Shown here one piece after another: positions 48,880 through 60,957 of a DNA stretch of 64,000 bases. The stretch is from NCBI GenBank assembly GCA_019009955.1, contig CM032228.1, positions 71,292,001 to 71,356,000 of the forward strand. Direction: 5' to 3'. Position 1 is the first letter of the stretch, and each line of letters opens with the position of its first letter. The stretch is from Riptortus pedestris. Taxonomy: Eukaryota; Arthropoda; Insecta; Hemiptera; Alydidae. The notes below the pieces were generated by a model. It saw nothing but the letters and a program-made list of their open reading frames with translations, did no database searches and was not told the origin of the DNA. The position numbers and the translations under genes were made by a program.

Positions 48880-50633
48880 TAGCTCAGATACCCGGCTTCG
48901 CTCGGGAATTCATTTGAGGCTGAATGGTGATGGTATTTTTTTGGCAAGGCTTTAGTTTGCACAATATTTTCACCTTTACCCGTCCCACTATTTAGGATTA
49001 ACACCCGTTGTTGGCATTTGTTAATAATAAAATTAATTTTTTATGTAAGTCTTCACTGTCCTCCAAATTGTCATATTTCCCGTCTCCTGTGCATTATGCA
49101 TAGATCTCAGTTATTAAGCACAAAATATTGTGGTGAAACGAAATATCACCATTATTAATTTCAGGCCTTCCTTATAACCCCCACTCCTGCCCATCCCTAG
49201 AAATGTTATTATGGCTTATTATAAGGAAAGAGTTAGTGCTAATACACATACCGAGTTTTATTTATTTTGGCTGGGTCTTTTGTCTCAAATAAAATTGTTC
49301 ACTTCCGTTATAGGTTTTAGCGTATATCTCGTTTATAATACGGTATACGAAAAAAGTGTGTAAAACAACTGAGGAAAGAAAGAGGGAGTGAGAAAGGTTC
49401 TAGATTACAGGAAGGTCTCCCCACCCCTCCCCGACGCTCCAGGTTAACCAACAGAACATGACTAACGGCTAACTCTCAATTCCGCTAACATTACCTTATA
49501 TTCAGATTCTATTTTCAATTCTAATTATGTATGTTTAAATACTTTCGTTTTTTGTGAATTAATTGATGTTTTAAACACATTAAAGGATGAAATTACTTAC
49601 TTCCGATTAATTAATGTTCCAGTGAAAGACAGAGGAAGGAGTAATATACTTTGCTCCTCATGAAACAGCTACTTGTTTTTAAAATGCTTCATACAATTGA
49701 AATGTTCTTGTTTATCGTCATGTTCATAATTGCCGAAAAACCAATAGGAAACGAAATACCGCTATTATTAATTTCAGGCATACCTTATAACCCCCACTCC
49801 TGCCCGTGCCTAGAAATTTTGATATGGTTTGTTATAATGAAAGCGTTAGTGCTAATACACATACCGAGTTATATTTATTTCGGTTGGGTCTATTGTCCCA
49901 AATAAAATTGTTCACTTCCGCTATAGATTTTAGCGTATATCTCGTTTATTATTCGGTATACGAAAAAAGTGTATATAACAAATGTTACTCTAAATAACAA
50001 AATAAACAACTTTTGTTATGTTCATATTTACCGAAAAACCAATAGGAAACGAAATATCGCTATTTTTAATGTCTGGCTTCCCTTATAACCCCCACTCCTG
50101 CCCGTCCCTAGAAATGTTGGTATGGCTTGTTATAATGAAAGCGTTAGTGCTAATAGATATACCGAGTTTTACTTAGTTCGGTTGAGTGTTTTGTGCCAAA
50201 TAAAATTGTTGACACCCGCTATAATTTTTAGCGTATAACTCATTTATACTTCCGTATACGGCGAAAGTGTATATAACAAAAGTTACTCTAAATAACAAAA
50301 TAAATAACTTTTGTTATGTGCATATTTGCCGAAAAACCAATAGGAAACGAAATATCGCTATTTTTAATTTCAGGCCTCCCTTATAACCCCCACTCCTGTT
50401 TGTCTTAGAGAATAATAATATAGCCTAAAGTCTAAGTTGGGCTAGTAGTAATATACATACCAAGTTTCATAAAATTCGGTTCAGCCGTATATGCGTGAAA
50501 AGGTAACAAACAAACAAACAAACAAACAAACATACACGAAAGAAACAAAATGCAGTTTTGGTGTCTATGACATGTGAAACGAAAAGTTATCGTGAAATTT
50601 CGCGAAAAAAATCAATGTACAGACAGAGGTTAC

Positions 50634-50640
<7 letters not shown>
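48879..50640 (-). mobile_element. Helitron-like unit D
   Basis: CTAG at 48879 with hairpin CGGCTTCGCTCGGG on plus; subrepeat markers at about 49749, 50047 and 50341; (CAAA)n at about 50510-50530; 5' end at about 50640 followed by a long (TA)n. Confidence 0.65.
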
Positions 50641-50703
<63 letters not shown>

Positions 50704-50707
<4 letters not shown>

Positions 50708-51746
50708 GCTCAGATACCCGGCTTCACCCGGGAATTTATTTGAGGCTGAATGGTGGTGGTATTTTTTTGGCAAGGCTTTACTTTGCACAATATTTACCCG
50801 TCCCAGTGTTTAGGGTTAATACCCGTTGTTGCCATTTGTTAATAATAAAATTATTTTTTTATGCAAGTCTTCACTGTCCACCAAACTGTCATATTTCCCG
50901 TCTCCTGTGCATTATGCATAGATTTCAGCTATGCGTGAAAAGGTAACAAACAAACAAACAAACACACGAAAGAAACAAAATGCAGTTATGGTGTCTATGA
51001 CATGTGAAACGTGAAAAGGACAACATATTAACATTGATTTGAATTAATTTTTCCAGCTGAGGTACCTGATAGTTCAAATAGGAATGAATTGTTGAGCATA
51101 TCAATATTTCTACGCAAATCACTTGCTCCACACATTGTTCCTGGAGAAATGTATTAAAAAAAAAAAAGTTATCTAAATAACAAAGTAAAAACTTTTGTTA
51201 TGTGCCTCCCTTATAAGCCCCACTCCCGTTCTAACCTAAACATTTTAATATAGCTTATAATCATGGAAGTATTAATGCTAATTGACATACCGAGTTTTGT
51301 TAAGTTCGGTTCAATCGTTAGCACCCAATAAAATAGTTGACTCCCGCTTTAGTTTATAGTGTATATCTCGTTTATACATTGTTAAAAGACAAAAATGAAA
51401 ATCACAAAAGCTAAGGTACCCGGCGATGCCCGGGAAATCATTCTCGACTGGTATTTTGATAGTAAGACTTCAATGTGTACAATTACACTTCCCTCCATGA
51501 CGTAATGATTTTCCTAAATAGCCCTGTAGAGTAACTTTTGGGGATTAATAGAATAGAAATTTTATTTTTGAAGGATAAATGAAAATGTGTTCCTAATCTA
51601 TGCCTCTACACTTTTTGACTCACCGTTTTAGCAGATTTCCCTTAAGGGAAATCAGCTATTGAGGTCGTACTCATGACGCGAGTTTTGAAAAATTTCCTCA
51701 AATGTCCATCGATCCTACCCAGGAGATGACAAAAATGAGGTACGTT

Positions 51747-51797
<51 letters not shown>

Positions 51798-52400
51798 CTG
51801 TTAACGCATATATATATATATATTTGTCTGTTAACGCTCTAGCGGTCGCAATTTTTGTTTAATCGTTACCAAACTTCATATTTAAGCGTTTTACGTAAAA
51901 AGAGAGATCAAGTTCGTTAATAGCTGAAATCGGACCAGTGGGAGGGGGGCCTCACATAGTATAGGCAAAGTTTTGCACGTAAGATTATATTTGTAATAGT
52001 AAATCTCACTGGAAATCGCTTCCAGTAATGCCAGACGGGAAATAAGTAAACTCAATTAACTGGTAAGGATCCCGTCATCTACCACTCCCGCATGAGACTT
52101 CTCAACATTCTTCTACTTATATTATTGATGCAAAACATTATTTTATAATTTATCTACCGGATGGAATTAAATAATTGTGGTACCCTGAAAATATCATATC
52201 GAGTTTAAACGCATATTGTTTTTTGTCATGATGACATTACCATTAACGTTTAATTGTTATTATATTACATATTTGTTTCAATAACATCGAGGTACATTAT
52301 ACAAATTAAATAATGGAAAGCTCTTATAGTTTATATTTCTATTGGAAATATAACAAATAGAATATTTGCCGAAAAAAAAAAATAGAAAATATAAAAAGCT
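50704..52400 (-). mobile_element. Helitron-like units E and F, disrupted
   Basis: Unit E starts with AATAGCTCAGATACCCGGCT, so its CTAG is mutated, and is rearranged after about 50930. Unit F begins at about 51412 (GCTAAGGTACCCGGCGATGC), has the variant interior of unit B, and is interrupted by a HINE-like element at 51630-51955. Confidence 0.5.
51630..51955 (-). mobile_element. HINE-like element, truncated, nested in a Helitron-like unit
   Basis: Begins AGCAGATTTCCCTTAAGGGA after a T-run and ends abruptly within GACCAGTGGGAGGGGGG, joined to Helitron interior sequence. An AT tract with a short internal duplication (TTTGTCTGTTAACGC twice) marks its centre. Confidence 0.65.
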
Positions 52401-52749
52401 AGTTTTTCATTTCAGCCTCTCTTATAATCCCCACTCCCCTTTGAACCTAAAATTTTTAATATAGCTTATAATCATGTAAGAATTAATGCTAATTCACACA
52501 CCGAGTTTTGCTAAGTTCGGTTCAATCGTTAGTGCCCAACAAAATTGTTGGCTCCCGCTATACTTTTTAACGTATAACGCCTTTATACTTCGGTATACGA
52601 CGATAGTGTATATAACAAAAGTTACTTAAAATAACAAAATAAACAACTTTTGTCATGTGCATGTTTGTCGAAAAACCAATAGGAAACGAAATATCACTAC
52701 TGTTAATTTCAGGCCTCCCTTACAATCCCCACTCCTGCATTCATTCCTG

Positions 52750-53338
52750 AGAAGAACCCAACCGAACTAAACCAAACTTGGTATGTGAATTAGTACTAAC
52801 GCCTTCCTTATAATAAGCCATACTAACATTTCTAGGGACGGGCAGGAGTGGGGGTTATAAGGGAGGCCTGAAATTAAAAATAGTGATATTTCGTTTCCTA
52901 TTGGGGTTTCGGCAAATATGTACACAACAAAAGTTGTTTATTTTCTTATTTAGAGAAACTTTTGTTATATACAATATCGTCGTATACCGAAGTTTAAAGG
53001 CGTTATACGCTAAAAATTATACCGGGAGCAACAATTTTATTTGGCACAAAAGACTCAACTGAACTAAATAAAACACTCGGTATGTGTATTAGCACTAACG
53101 CCATCCTTATAATAAAACCTACTAACATTTCTAGGAACGGGCAGGAGTGGGGGTTATAAGGGAGGCCTGAATTTACAATTTTTTTTTATTAACAAATCCA
53201 CAGAAACGACGAGTATTAGCCCTAAACACTGGGACGGGTAAATGTTAAAATATTGTGTAAAGGAAAGCCTTGCCAAAAAAATACCATCACCATACAGCCT
53301 CAAATCAATTCCCGGGCGAAGCCGGGTATCTGAGCTAG
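52750..53338 (+). mobile_element. Helitron-like unit G (3' part, opposite orientation)
   Basis: Subrepeat blocks followed by AACACTGGGACGGGTAAATG, CATACAGCCTCAAATCAATT, the hairpin CCCGGGCGAAGCCGGG and TATCTGAGCTAG ending at 53338, then T and an AT tract. The 5' part is missing or rearranged. Confidence 0.6.
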
Positions 53339-53345
53339 TATATAT

Positions 53346-54694
53346 ATAAAATTGTAACCTCTGTCTGTACATTGATTTTTTTCGCGAAATTTCAAGATAA
53401 CTTTTCGTTTCACATGTCATAGACACCATAACTGCATTTTGTTTCTTTAGTGTCTGTTTGTTTGTTTGTTACCTTTTCACGCATAAACGGCTGAACCGAA
53501 TTTTATGAAACTTGGTATGTATATTACTACTAGCCCAACTTAGACTTTAGGCTATATTAATATTCTCTAAGACGAACAGGAGTGGGGGTTGTAAGGGAGG
53601 CCTGAAATTAAAAATAGCGATATTTCGTTTCCTATTGCTTTTTCATCAAATATGCACATAACAAAAGTTGTTTATTTTGTTATTTAGAGTAACTTTTGTT
53701 ATATAGAATTTCGTCGTATATCTAAGAATAAATGAGTTATACGCTAAAAAATATAGCGGGAGTAGACAATTTTATTCGGCACAAAAGAATCAACCGAACT
53801 AAATAAAACTCGGTACGTGTATTAGGACTAACGTCTTCATTATAGCAAGCCATACCAACATTTCTAGGGACGGGCAGGAGTGGGGGTTGTAAGGAAAGCC
53901 TGAAATTAAAAATAGCGATATTTCGTTTCCTATTCCTTTTTCAGCAAATATGCACTTAACAAAAGTTGTTTATTTTGTTATTTAGAGTAACTTTTGTTAT
54001 ATGCACTTATGCCGTATACGGAAGTATAAATGAGTTATACGCTAAAAACTATAGCGGGAGTCCACAATTTCATTTGGCACAAAAGACTCAACCGAACTAA
54101 ACCAAACCCGCTATGTGAATTAATACTAACAATTTCCTTATAATAAGCCATACTAACATTTCTAGGGACGGGCAGGAGTGGGGGTTATAAGGGAGGCCTG
54201 AAATTAAAAAAAGTCCGTCACGCAGGGGCTGCGTAAACTAAGCAGATTTCCCACGTGAAGTTTTACAATAGAGAAATCTGCCTAATAACAGCTGTAGTAG
54301 TAAGTAACCTCTAAACCTATTCACGAGAGGGACGAATAATTACAAAAACGGCCGCCAGAGCTCACGGCGGAAAGTCCGAACATAGCCACTGCTGCCGAGC
54401 ACATGCAGAATACAAATGCAAATATCTCAGTTAATACTCAAGATAGAGAATAAATGTATATAACAATATTTATAGTAAATTTAATTTGCAATAAGATTGA
54501 TTCTATAATATTTTTCGATCCGACGTATAGTAACGGAGATATTTTGAATTTTCAAAAATCCCCCCTCTAAACCCCCCCTCCCACTGGTCCGATTTCAGCC
54601 ATTAACGAACTTGATCTCTCTTTTTACGTAAAACGCTTAAATATGAAGTTTGGAAACGATTAAACAAAAATTGCGACCGCTAGAGCGTTAACAG

Positions 54695-54753
<59 letters not shown>

Positions 54754-55300
54754 TATATATATATATATATAATTTTGAACGGACCTCATTTTCGTCATCT
54801 CCTGGGTAGGATCGATGGACATTTGAGGAAATTTTTCAAAACTCGCGTCATGAGTACGACCTCAATAGCTGATTTCCCTTGAGGGAAATCTGCTAATAGC
54901 GATATTTCGTTTCCTATTGCTTTTACAGCAAATATGCACATAACAAAAGTTGATTATTTTGTTATTTAGAGAAATTTGCTCAACACTTCTTTTCAATATG
55001 AACTACCACGTACCTCAATTGGAAAAATTATGCCAAATGTATGTCAATATTTTCTCCTTAATAATTCCAATCTATGCATTTAGCACAGGAGACGGGAAAT
55101 ATGACAATATGAAGGACAGTGAAGTCTTTCATATCAAATTAATTTTATTATTAACAAATCCACAGCAACGACATGTATTAACTCTAAACTCTGGGACTGG
55201 TAAATGTCAAAATATTGTGCAAAGTAAAGCATTGCCAAAAACATTCCATCATCATTCAGCCTCAATTGAATTCCCGGGCGAAGCCGGGTATCTGAGCTAG
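53346..55300 (+). mobile_element. Helitron-like unit H with nested HINE
   Basis: 5' region AAATTGTAACCTCTGTCTGT at 53347, (GTTT)n near 53455, ACGGCTGAACCGAATTTTAT, subrepeats at about 53625, 53922 and 54195, then after the nested element the terminal block, CCCGGGCGAAGCCGGG and TCTGAGCTAG ending at 55300. The most complete unit in the plus orientation. Confidence 0.65.
54211..54894 (+). mobile_element. HINE/Helentron-like element nested in Helitron-like unit
   Basis: Full 684-bp copy from AAGTCCGTCACGCAGGGGCT to the stem-loop GATTTCCCTTGAGGGAAATC and TGCTA. Intact subrepeats elsewhere read GAAATTAAAAATAGCGATAT at this point, so the empty site is known and the insertion fell within the A-run with little or no target duplication. 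It holds a long (AT)n tract at about 54702-54770. Confidence 0.75.
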
Positions 55301-55302
55301 TA

Positions 55303-55343
<41 letters not shown>

Positions 55344-55856
55344 GTTACCGAACGCAGCATGTTTTTGATCTTTACCAAACTCGATATTTAAACGTTTTAT
55401 GTTAAAGTAAAGATCAAGTTCATTAATAGGAGAAATCGGACCAGAGGGAAGGGGGTTATAGAAAGAATTTCAAAATATCTCCGTTATAATACGTCAAATC
55501 GTAAAAATGTATAGAACAAATTTTATTTTCTATATATGTTTTTTAAAATTTCCATCGGAAAAGACTTCAATTTCAACTTGTCTACGACGGGTAACAAACC
55601 TCATCTACACACACAATTATATGCGTGTGTCTATATGCTTGTACATGCATTCTTATTGCATATTTCATTATTAGTGACGGAGATTCTTCTAATTTTAAGC
55701 CTTCTGTAAACCCCCAATTTTTGTAATCGAACTAAAAGCGATTGGGAGCGTCAAATATTGTTTTCTACAGATCTTTACCAGATGAAATACATGCGAATAC
55801 ATTGTGTGATGCCTTTAATTCAGAATTTATTAGATCCATACCATACTGGATATTTA

Positions 55857-57109
55857 CGAGGGGAGGTCAAAAAGTTCCCGGCCTGACCTATAAGGAAATG
55901 AAATAAAAACACAAAACGTGCATTATTTTTCAATATAATGTCCTTTGTTATTTATACATTTATTACGTCTATTTATTAATTTTTCTAAACCCCCCAAATA
56001 ATAATTTTCTTTTTTGGATTCAAAATGAGCATCAATAGCCTGTTTGAGTTCAATGTCGTCTACAAATCTTCTTCCCCTTAGGTCCTTTTTGAGGTTTGGG
56101 AACAGAAAGTAGTCACTGGGAGCCAGATCCGGGCTGTAGGGTGGATGGCCGATCAAATCAAAGCCCAAGGTGTCAAGCGTAGCCATCACTTTACGGGAGC
56201 ATTGCCATGAAGCAGCATGATTCCTCGGCTCAGCTTCCCCTTGATTGATTCTCTAAGACGGGTCAGAACATTACAATAGTACTCTCCCGTGATTGTTTCA
56301 CCTTTGTCTTTGTAATCAATCAACAGGATTCCTTCTGAATCCCAAAAAATTGTGGCCATAATCTTGCCTGCCAAGGGTGTGACCTTGAACTTGACAGGTG
56401 GCTTGTCGCCTTTCCTACGCCCTACATTGACTCCTGTTTAGACTCCGGATCATAGTGGTGGATCCAGGTCTCATCCCCAGTCACTATTCGTGTCAAAAGA
56501 TTCATGGGATTTGAACCACAAAGCGACAAAAATTCTTTGCAGCAATCGATTCTCACTTTCCTTTGAGCTGACGAGAGGTTTCTGGGAACCCATCGTGCAC
56601 TAACCTTTGACATGCCGAGGTGGGTGTGTAGAATGTTTAGCACGGTAGTTTCTGATACACCAACCATCCTCGCGATCTACTTCTTCTTTAGACGGCCATC
56701 ATTGAGCACCAAGTCCTCTATGCGGTTGATGATGTCTGGGGTGGTTGCTTCCACAGGTCTTCCTGGTCGCGGGTCGTTCCCATTTTGAATAAACTACACC
56801 AATATTTCACAGTACTATAGCTAGGGGACAAGTCCCCATACACGTTCCTAAGGCGTTCAAGAATTTCTGAAGGCCTTATGCCTTCTTTGACTAAGAAATT
56901 CATCACAGCTCTGTACTCAATGTTGCTCATTTTAAAGACAAGTGCAAACTGATGATAATAAAAGTATTATATATATTAGACAAGTGATAGTAGGATTATA
57001 AAAATTTGTGTGAGTATTACTATGGATTAGGTAAACATGACAAGCTCAAAGTCCTTTATCTTAATTCCCTCCTTCATAGTTAGGCCGGGAACTTTTTGAC
57101 CTCCCCTCG
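55857..57109 (-). mobile_element. mariner transposon, complete but inactive
   Basis: 1253 bp with 28-bp perfect terminal inverted repeats starting CGAGGGGAGGTCAAAAAGTT, flanked by TA on both sides (55855-55856 and 57110-57111). Length and TA target are those of Tc1/mariner elements. The transposase gene lies on the minus strand and is described separately. Confidence 0.9.
55923..56930 (-). pseudogene. mariner transposase pseudogene (DD34D type)
   Basis: Minus-strand frames in order: N-terminal helix-turn-helix part starting MSNIEYRAVMNFLVKEG (to 56718); GVSETTVLNILHTHLGMSKV and SARWVPRNLS with VTGDETWIHHYDPESKQE (first catalytic Asp); MATIFWDSEGILLIDY to LLHGNAPVK; and HPPYSPDLAPSDYFLFPNLK with the third Asp. 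The second catalytic Asp of the usual HDNAP motif is Gly here (LLHGNAP). There are also frame shifts between segments and in-frame stops (for example after GRLKKK and after SKQESM). Together these make it non-functional. About 335-345 residues in the original gene, normal for mariner. Confidence 0.85.
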
Positions 57110-57325
57110 TAACAGTTTGATTCAATACTAAATATTATATTCTTTAATGATTGAAATCGGAACAAGGATAGGGGGGGGGGATATTCGTAATTTTTGCTTC
57201 AGTAAATTCTCTCTTCTACTCATGGATTGTTTATTTAGAAATTGACAATATACATTGTGTCATACCATCACGTGGGAAATCAGCTTACTATACGAACATG
57301 GTTGGTGACGTCCTTTTTGTTAATT

Positions 57326-58470
57326 GTATTATCATATTCACGTTACTCAATGGAACTATTTCTACAACTTGAGTGATCATTTCTGATTGTGTCATTCTAA
57401 AAACTGATTCTTGCAATTTATAGTTGGTACTCTAATTAATGACACTTGGTTTTCTACATGATTTATGTAATAGGCCTGATGATAAACACTGTGATTATAT
57501 AAGGGTTTATTATTTTGGAAAACTGCCCAGAGTAACGTTTATGTAACAATTCTCTTTTGTATTTGTAAAAATGGAATGCCCTATAAGGTTTCTTGTTATC
57601 ACAGGTAACTTACTGAATCCTTTCATTAGGATATTAAATACTTCATAGTTTAATGGCTAGGGTCACAAGACTGACCCTTGCGAATAACTATAACTGCATC
57701 TCATTTAGATGATGGTGAAGAAATGTCAATGAGATGATGGTATGAAATGTTAATGAGATGATGATGATATGTTAAATGATGAATTAAATATATATTGAAT
57801 AAATTGAACACTTAAATAAGGACTTAAGAATTATAAAATTATGACTTAAGATTCTGGCAATGTAGGTTTGTTAAAGTCTTAACACCATAAATAAATCTAT
57901 CGCTCTTACATACAGCTTTTTAATATGCTATTAGTATGTTAATGAAAAGAAAGATATACCTTTTGATTAATAGATTCAGAAGACTACCATTAATATAATA
58001 AATTGAGAGATAATTATTAAAAAAGAAGATATTTAAACAAGAGGTTGTGTGGGAATGACCTTAACTAGATCAGGAAATATGGCAAAGATTTAAAAACTTT
58101 AGAAAAAAATATTGAACAAACAACTATTTAATTAAAAAAAAAAACAAGTTTAGGGACAGAATTTCCAAATTTAGACTTAATTTCCAACAAAAATATTTGA
58201 CAACCAGCTGAACAATCACCCTGACAATAACAACTCATGAAGCCATAAGAAATTTAAAAAATAGTTTCAGGAATTGGCAATCACTGTGTTCATTATTATA
58301 AATACAGCCAATTTTTTTTTCCATACTCTACTAGGCAAATATTTAACAAATGATTCAAAGAGAGTATTCTCAATAGCATAAACAACTAGCAGAATAATTC
58401 TCACACCTAAGAACCTATATAAAAACAACACTGCCTACACATCAGTTATATTACTACCTTTTTTTGAAAG
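57326..58470. other. AT-rich region, no gene recognised
   Basis: No exon or RNA gene seen. It contains a short local repeat of GATGATGGT(A/G)-type sequence around 57710-57770. The 5' part of the R1-like relic may extend into the end of this stretch. Confidence 0.35.
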
Positions 58471-59600
58471 TGTATTAGAAAAAATATTACAATTCAAGAG
58501 TGCTTTATGTGCATCCAAATCAATATGGATTTCTGCCACAGACAAATACCAAAGATGTAATAAATATGACGTTAGCATTCATTATTGATGAATTGGAAAA
58601 TAAAAACCAGATAATGATAATTTAATTTGATATTAAAGCAGCTTTTGACAGTGTGTGATGGCCAAATACATTTTTAGCTGTCTAAAGCACCTACGACCAA
58701 TAAATGTATTATGGATTATCTATTCTATATAGACTATATTTGGTATTAGGCTCGACAACCTTTATACAAGTTAAAAACAATGAGCATCCTGCAATTATCC
58801 TCAAATCTAATTCTTTGGAATTTAATATTGATGGGTCTGCTACTACAATAATTACCACATGAAACTGAACTAATAGCCTTTGCTGATAATATATAATACT
58901 TATAAAAAAATAAATATTTTTATTCAGACTAGACGTATCAGAGAACAGAATTTATAAATCTATGTATGGATGCACAAAAAATAATAGACTTACATTTGTC
59001 TTAAAGTATAGAACATTTACTAGAAAGCGACTACACCCCTCATTAACCCTCAAGTGAGACCACACTGGTCCGTTTTGTTTATATAAAATCAACAAATAAC
59101 ATATCACATAATGACTAGCAGGAACAAATTAGATGACAATTAATGTAGTGTAAACAAAAAAAATCAAAACATTAATATACAATAGATTAAGGCACTCAAT
59201 GAAAATGAACACAGACAGACTGCCTGGAACAAACAATAATTGACAACTCATTAACAACTGTTGAAAAAATACGTAAATCTAAGATTAAATATACACTAAG
59301 ACAAAAAGCACTTAAACAATGGAGTGACAAATGGACTTACTTAAATATAGGTAGAGATTTATTTACAAATATAAAAATGTAACTTAGGGCACAGAAAAAA
59401 AGTTGAAAGTAATCAACAATAAATTAATTCATGTTCTGACTGGGCAGAAGCTATTAATTTTGAAAACAAAGGCTTGAAAGTATTGAATATAAGTTATTGT
59501 TGTATATGTGAGATGAACAGAACAGACTTAAGACTACATCATACAGACTGTAACCTACTGAAAAGACCTAGACAAAAACTATAGTAAAGAATAATTCTTA
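58471..59600 (+). pseudogene. R1-like non-LTR retrotransposon relic (reverse transcriptase)
   Basis: Broken plus-strand frames show QYGFLPQTNTKDVINMTLAF, then IIDELENKNQIMI, FDIKAAFDSV followed by a stop and WPN, ELIAFADN in place of the FADD catalytic box, LRQKALKQWSDKWTYLNIGR DLF after it (split here), and YCCICEMNRTDL...HHTDC, a C-terminal CCHC-type zinc knuckle. Order and motifs (D-I-x-x-A-F-D-S-V-x-W-P; W-x-x-x-W....GR; CCHC) are those of ORF2 of R1-clade elements. Many stops and frameshifts; 5' truncated. Confidence 0.65.
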
Positions 59601-59657
59601 GTGGACAAAATTGGTCTGTTTTGAAGTGACTTTCTTTTGGCTCTTACTGATGGTTTT

Positions 59658-59774
59658 AGCAGATTTCCCTTAGGGGAAATCAGCTATTGAGGTCGTACTC
59701 ATGACGCGAGTTTCGAAAAATTTCTTCAAATGTCCATCGATCCTACCCAGGAGATGACAAAAATGAGGTACGTT

Positions 59775-59833
<59 letters not shown>

Positions 59834-60318
59834 CTGTTAACGCTCTAGCGGTCGCAATTTTTGTTTGATCGTTACCAAACTCGAAATTTAATCGTTTTAT
59901 GTAAAAAGAAAGATCAAGTTCGTTAATGGCTGAAATCGGACCAGTAGGAGGGGGGGTTTAGAGGGGGGATTTTTGAAAATTCGAAATATCTCCGTTACTA
60001 TACGTCGGATCGAAAAAGTATATAGAAGCAATCTTATTGCAAATCAAATTTACTATAAATATTGTTCTATACATTTATTCTCTATCTTGAATATTAACCG
60101 AGATATGTGCATTTGTATTCTGTGTATGATCGGCAGGGGTCGGCTATGTTTGGGACGTTCCGCCGAGAGCTCTGGCGGCCGTTTCCATAACTACTCGTCT
60201 CTCTTGAATAGGTTTAGAGATACCTTACTACAGCAGTTGTTATTGGGCAGATTTATCTACTGTATAACTTCACGTGGGAAATCTGCTTAGTTTACGCAGC
60301 CCCTGCAGTGACGGACTT
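59658..60318 (-). mobile_element. HINE/Helentron-like element, full copy
   Basis: 661-bp copy from AGCAGATTTCCCTTAGGGGA (after TGGTTTT) to the complement of AAAAGTCCGTCACTGCAGGG. The (AT)n tract is at about 59781-59828. One of the best-preserved copies, with the CTCTGGCGGCCGTTTCCATA block shared with 42740 and 54345. Confidence 0.75.
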
Positions 60319-60826
60319 TTATACTTATAGGTGATATAAATTATGAAAAACAATAAAATAAAATTTCCAATGTATATATAACCTCCAAAAAAGTTGAAAA
60401 CATATCTTTCCTTTGTATTTTTTTAATTTAATTTATTATTTCTATTTTATTTCTTATATACAACATCACCACCTGGTGTTTTTAAGTATATATTTTAAGG
60501 GACAAGGAAGGACAAGAGCACCTTGTGAGACTTCAAAAACAGTGGCAACAATGAAACACATCCCTATGTATTATGAAAGTGGTGTAGGCGATTGATAAAT
60601 TGCATTCATTTGGTATTTGCCTATATTTTCAATAACCCTTTATTTTGTGGTCATAAACCTGATCTGCTTGACCACTGTTTGGTTTGGATGAGCTGTTAAG
60701 TCTTCCAAAAATCCTCCTTGACTTATGAGTGAGACTGGATTATTTATTAATATTTTTTCTCTTTTCCTCCTTTAATGTTTTTTTGCATAAAATTTTCATT
60801 TTTTCAGTCTAATATTTTGTTTTCAG
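60319..60826. other. Region before the gephyrin exons
   Basis: Presumably intron or upstream DNA of the gephyrin/cinnamon gene. A short open stretch at 60500-60598 (GQGRTRAPCETSKTVATMKH) follows an AG but has no recognisable homology, and I do not call it an exon. Confidence 0.3.
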
Positions 60827-60957
60827 TTAGTGACAGATGCTCCAGAGGTGAAGCTATCGATAGAAGTGGACCAAGCCTAGCAGAAAAAATAGTCAATGAC
60901 AAACTGGGGATAGTGTTGGGAATTAAATGTGTTCCAGATGATCGGCAGAGAATAGAG
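60827..60957 (+). CDS. cin: Gephyrin/cinnamon, MogA-like domain exon (first visible)
   Basis: Gephyrin (cinnamon in Drosophila) makes the molybdenum cofactor: its MogA-like G domain adenylylates molybdopterin and its MoeA-like E domain inserts molybdate; in vertebrate neurons it also scaffolds glycine/GABA receptors. This exon enters in phase 1 (G|TT = Val) and reads VSDRCSRGEAIDRSGPSLAE then KIVNDKLGIVLGIKCVPDDR and QRIE, matching VSDSC...DRSG and the VPDE region of the family. The exon must end near 60957 because further reading would make the domain ~12 residues too long; the donor there (GAG|gtgctt) is weak. The acceptor is tgttttcag. The first exon, with the start codon, is not identified. 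Confidence 0.85.

Larger units (their letters stand above)
55338..57325 (-). mobile_element. HINE-like long variant split by mariner
   Basis: The part at 55338-55530 carries TTACCAAACTCGATATTTAA and GAAATCGGACCAGAGGGAAG; after the mariner the family continues at about 57130-57325 with GATTGAAATCGGAACAAGGA and ends at CACGTGGGAAATCAGCTTAC and GACGTCC. The mariner is therefore the younger insertion. Confidence 0.45.

Noticed and set aside
40600..50400. Regularly spaced repeats, considered as a CRISPR array or a simple satellite
   Set aside because: The ~297-bp units are directly adjoining, not short repeats with unique spacers, and lie within Helitron-like boundaries; this is animal DNA.
41199..55300. 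Open frames of 60-116 codons across the Helitron block
   Set aside because: They repeat with the ~297-bp period and with unit ends, are not conserved in frame among units, and show no Rep or helicase motif.
60413..60597. Open frame ending MKHIPMYYESGVGD as an exon of gephyrin or another gene
   Set aside because: No recognisable homology, no good donor, and it does not supply the expected VGVLTV start of the MogA-like domain.
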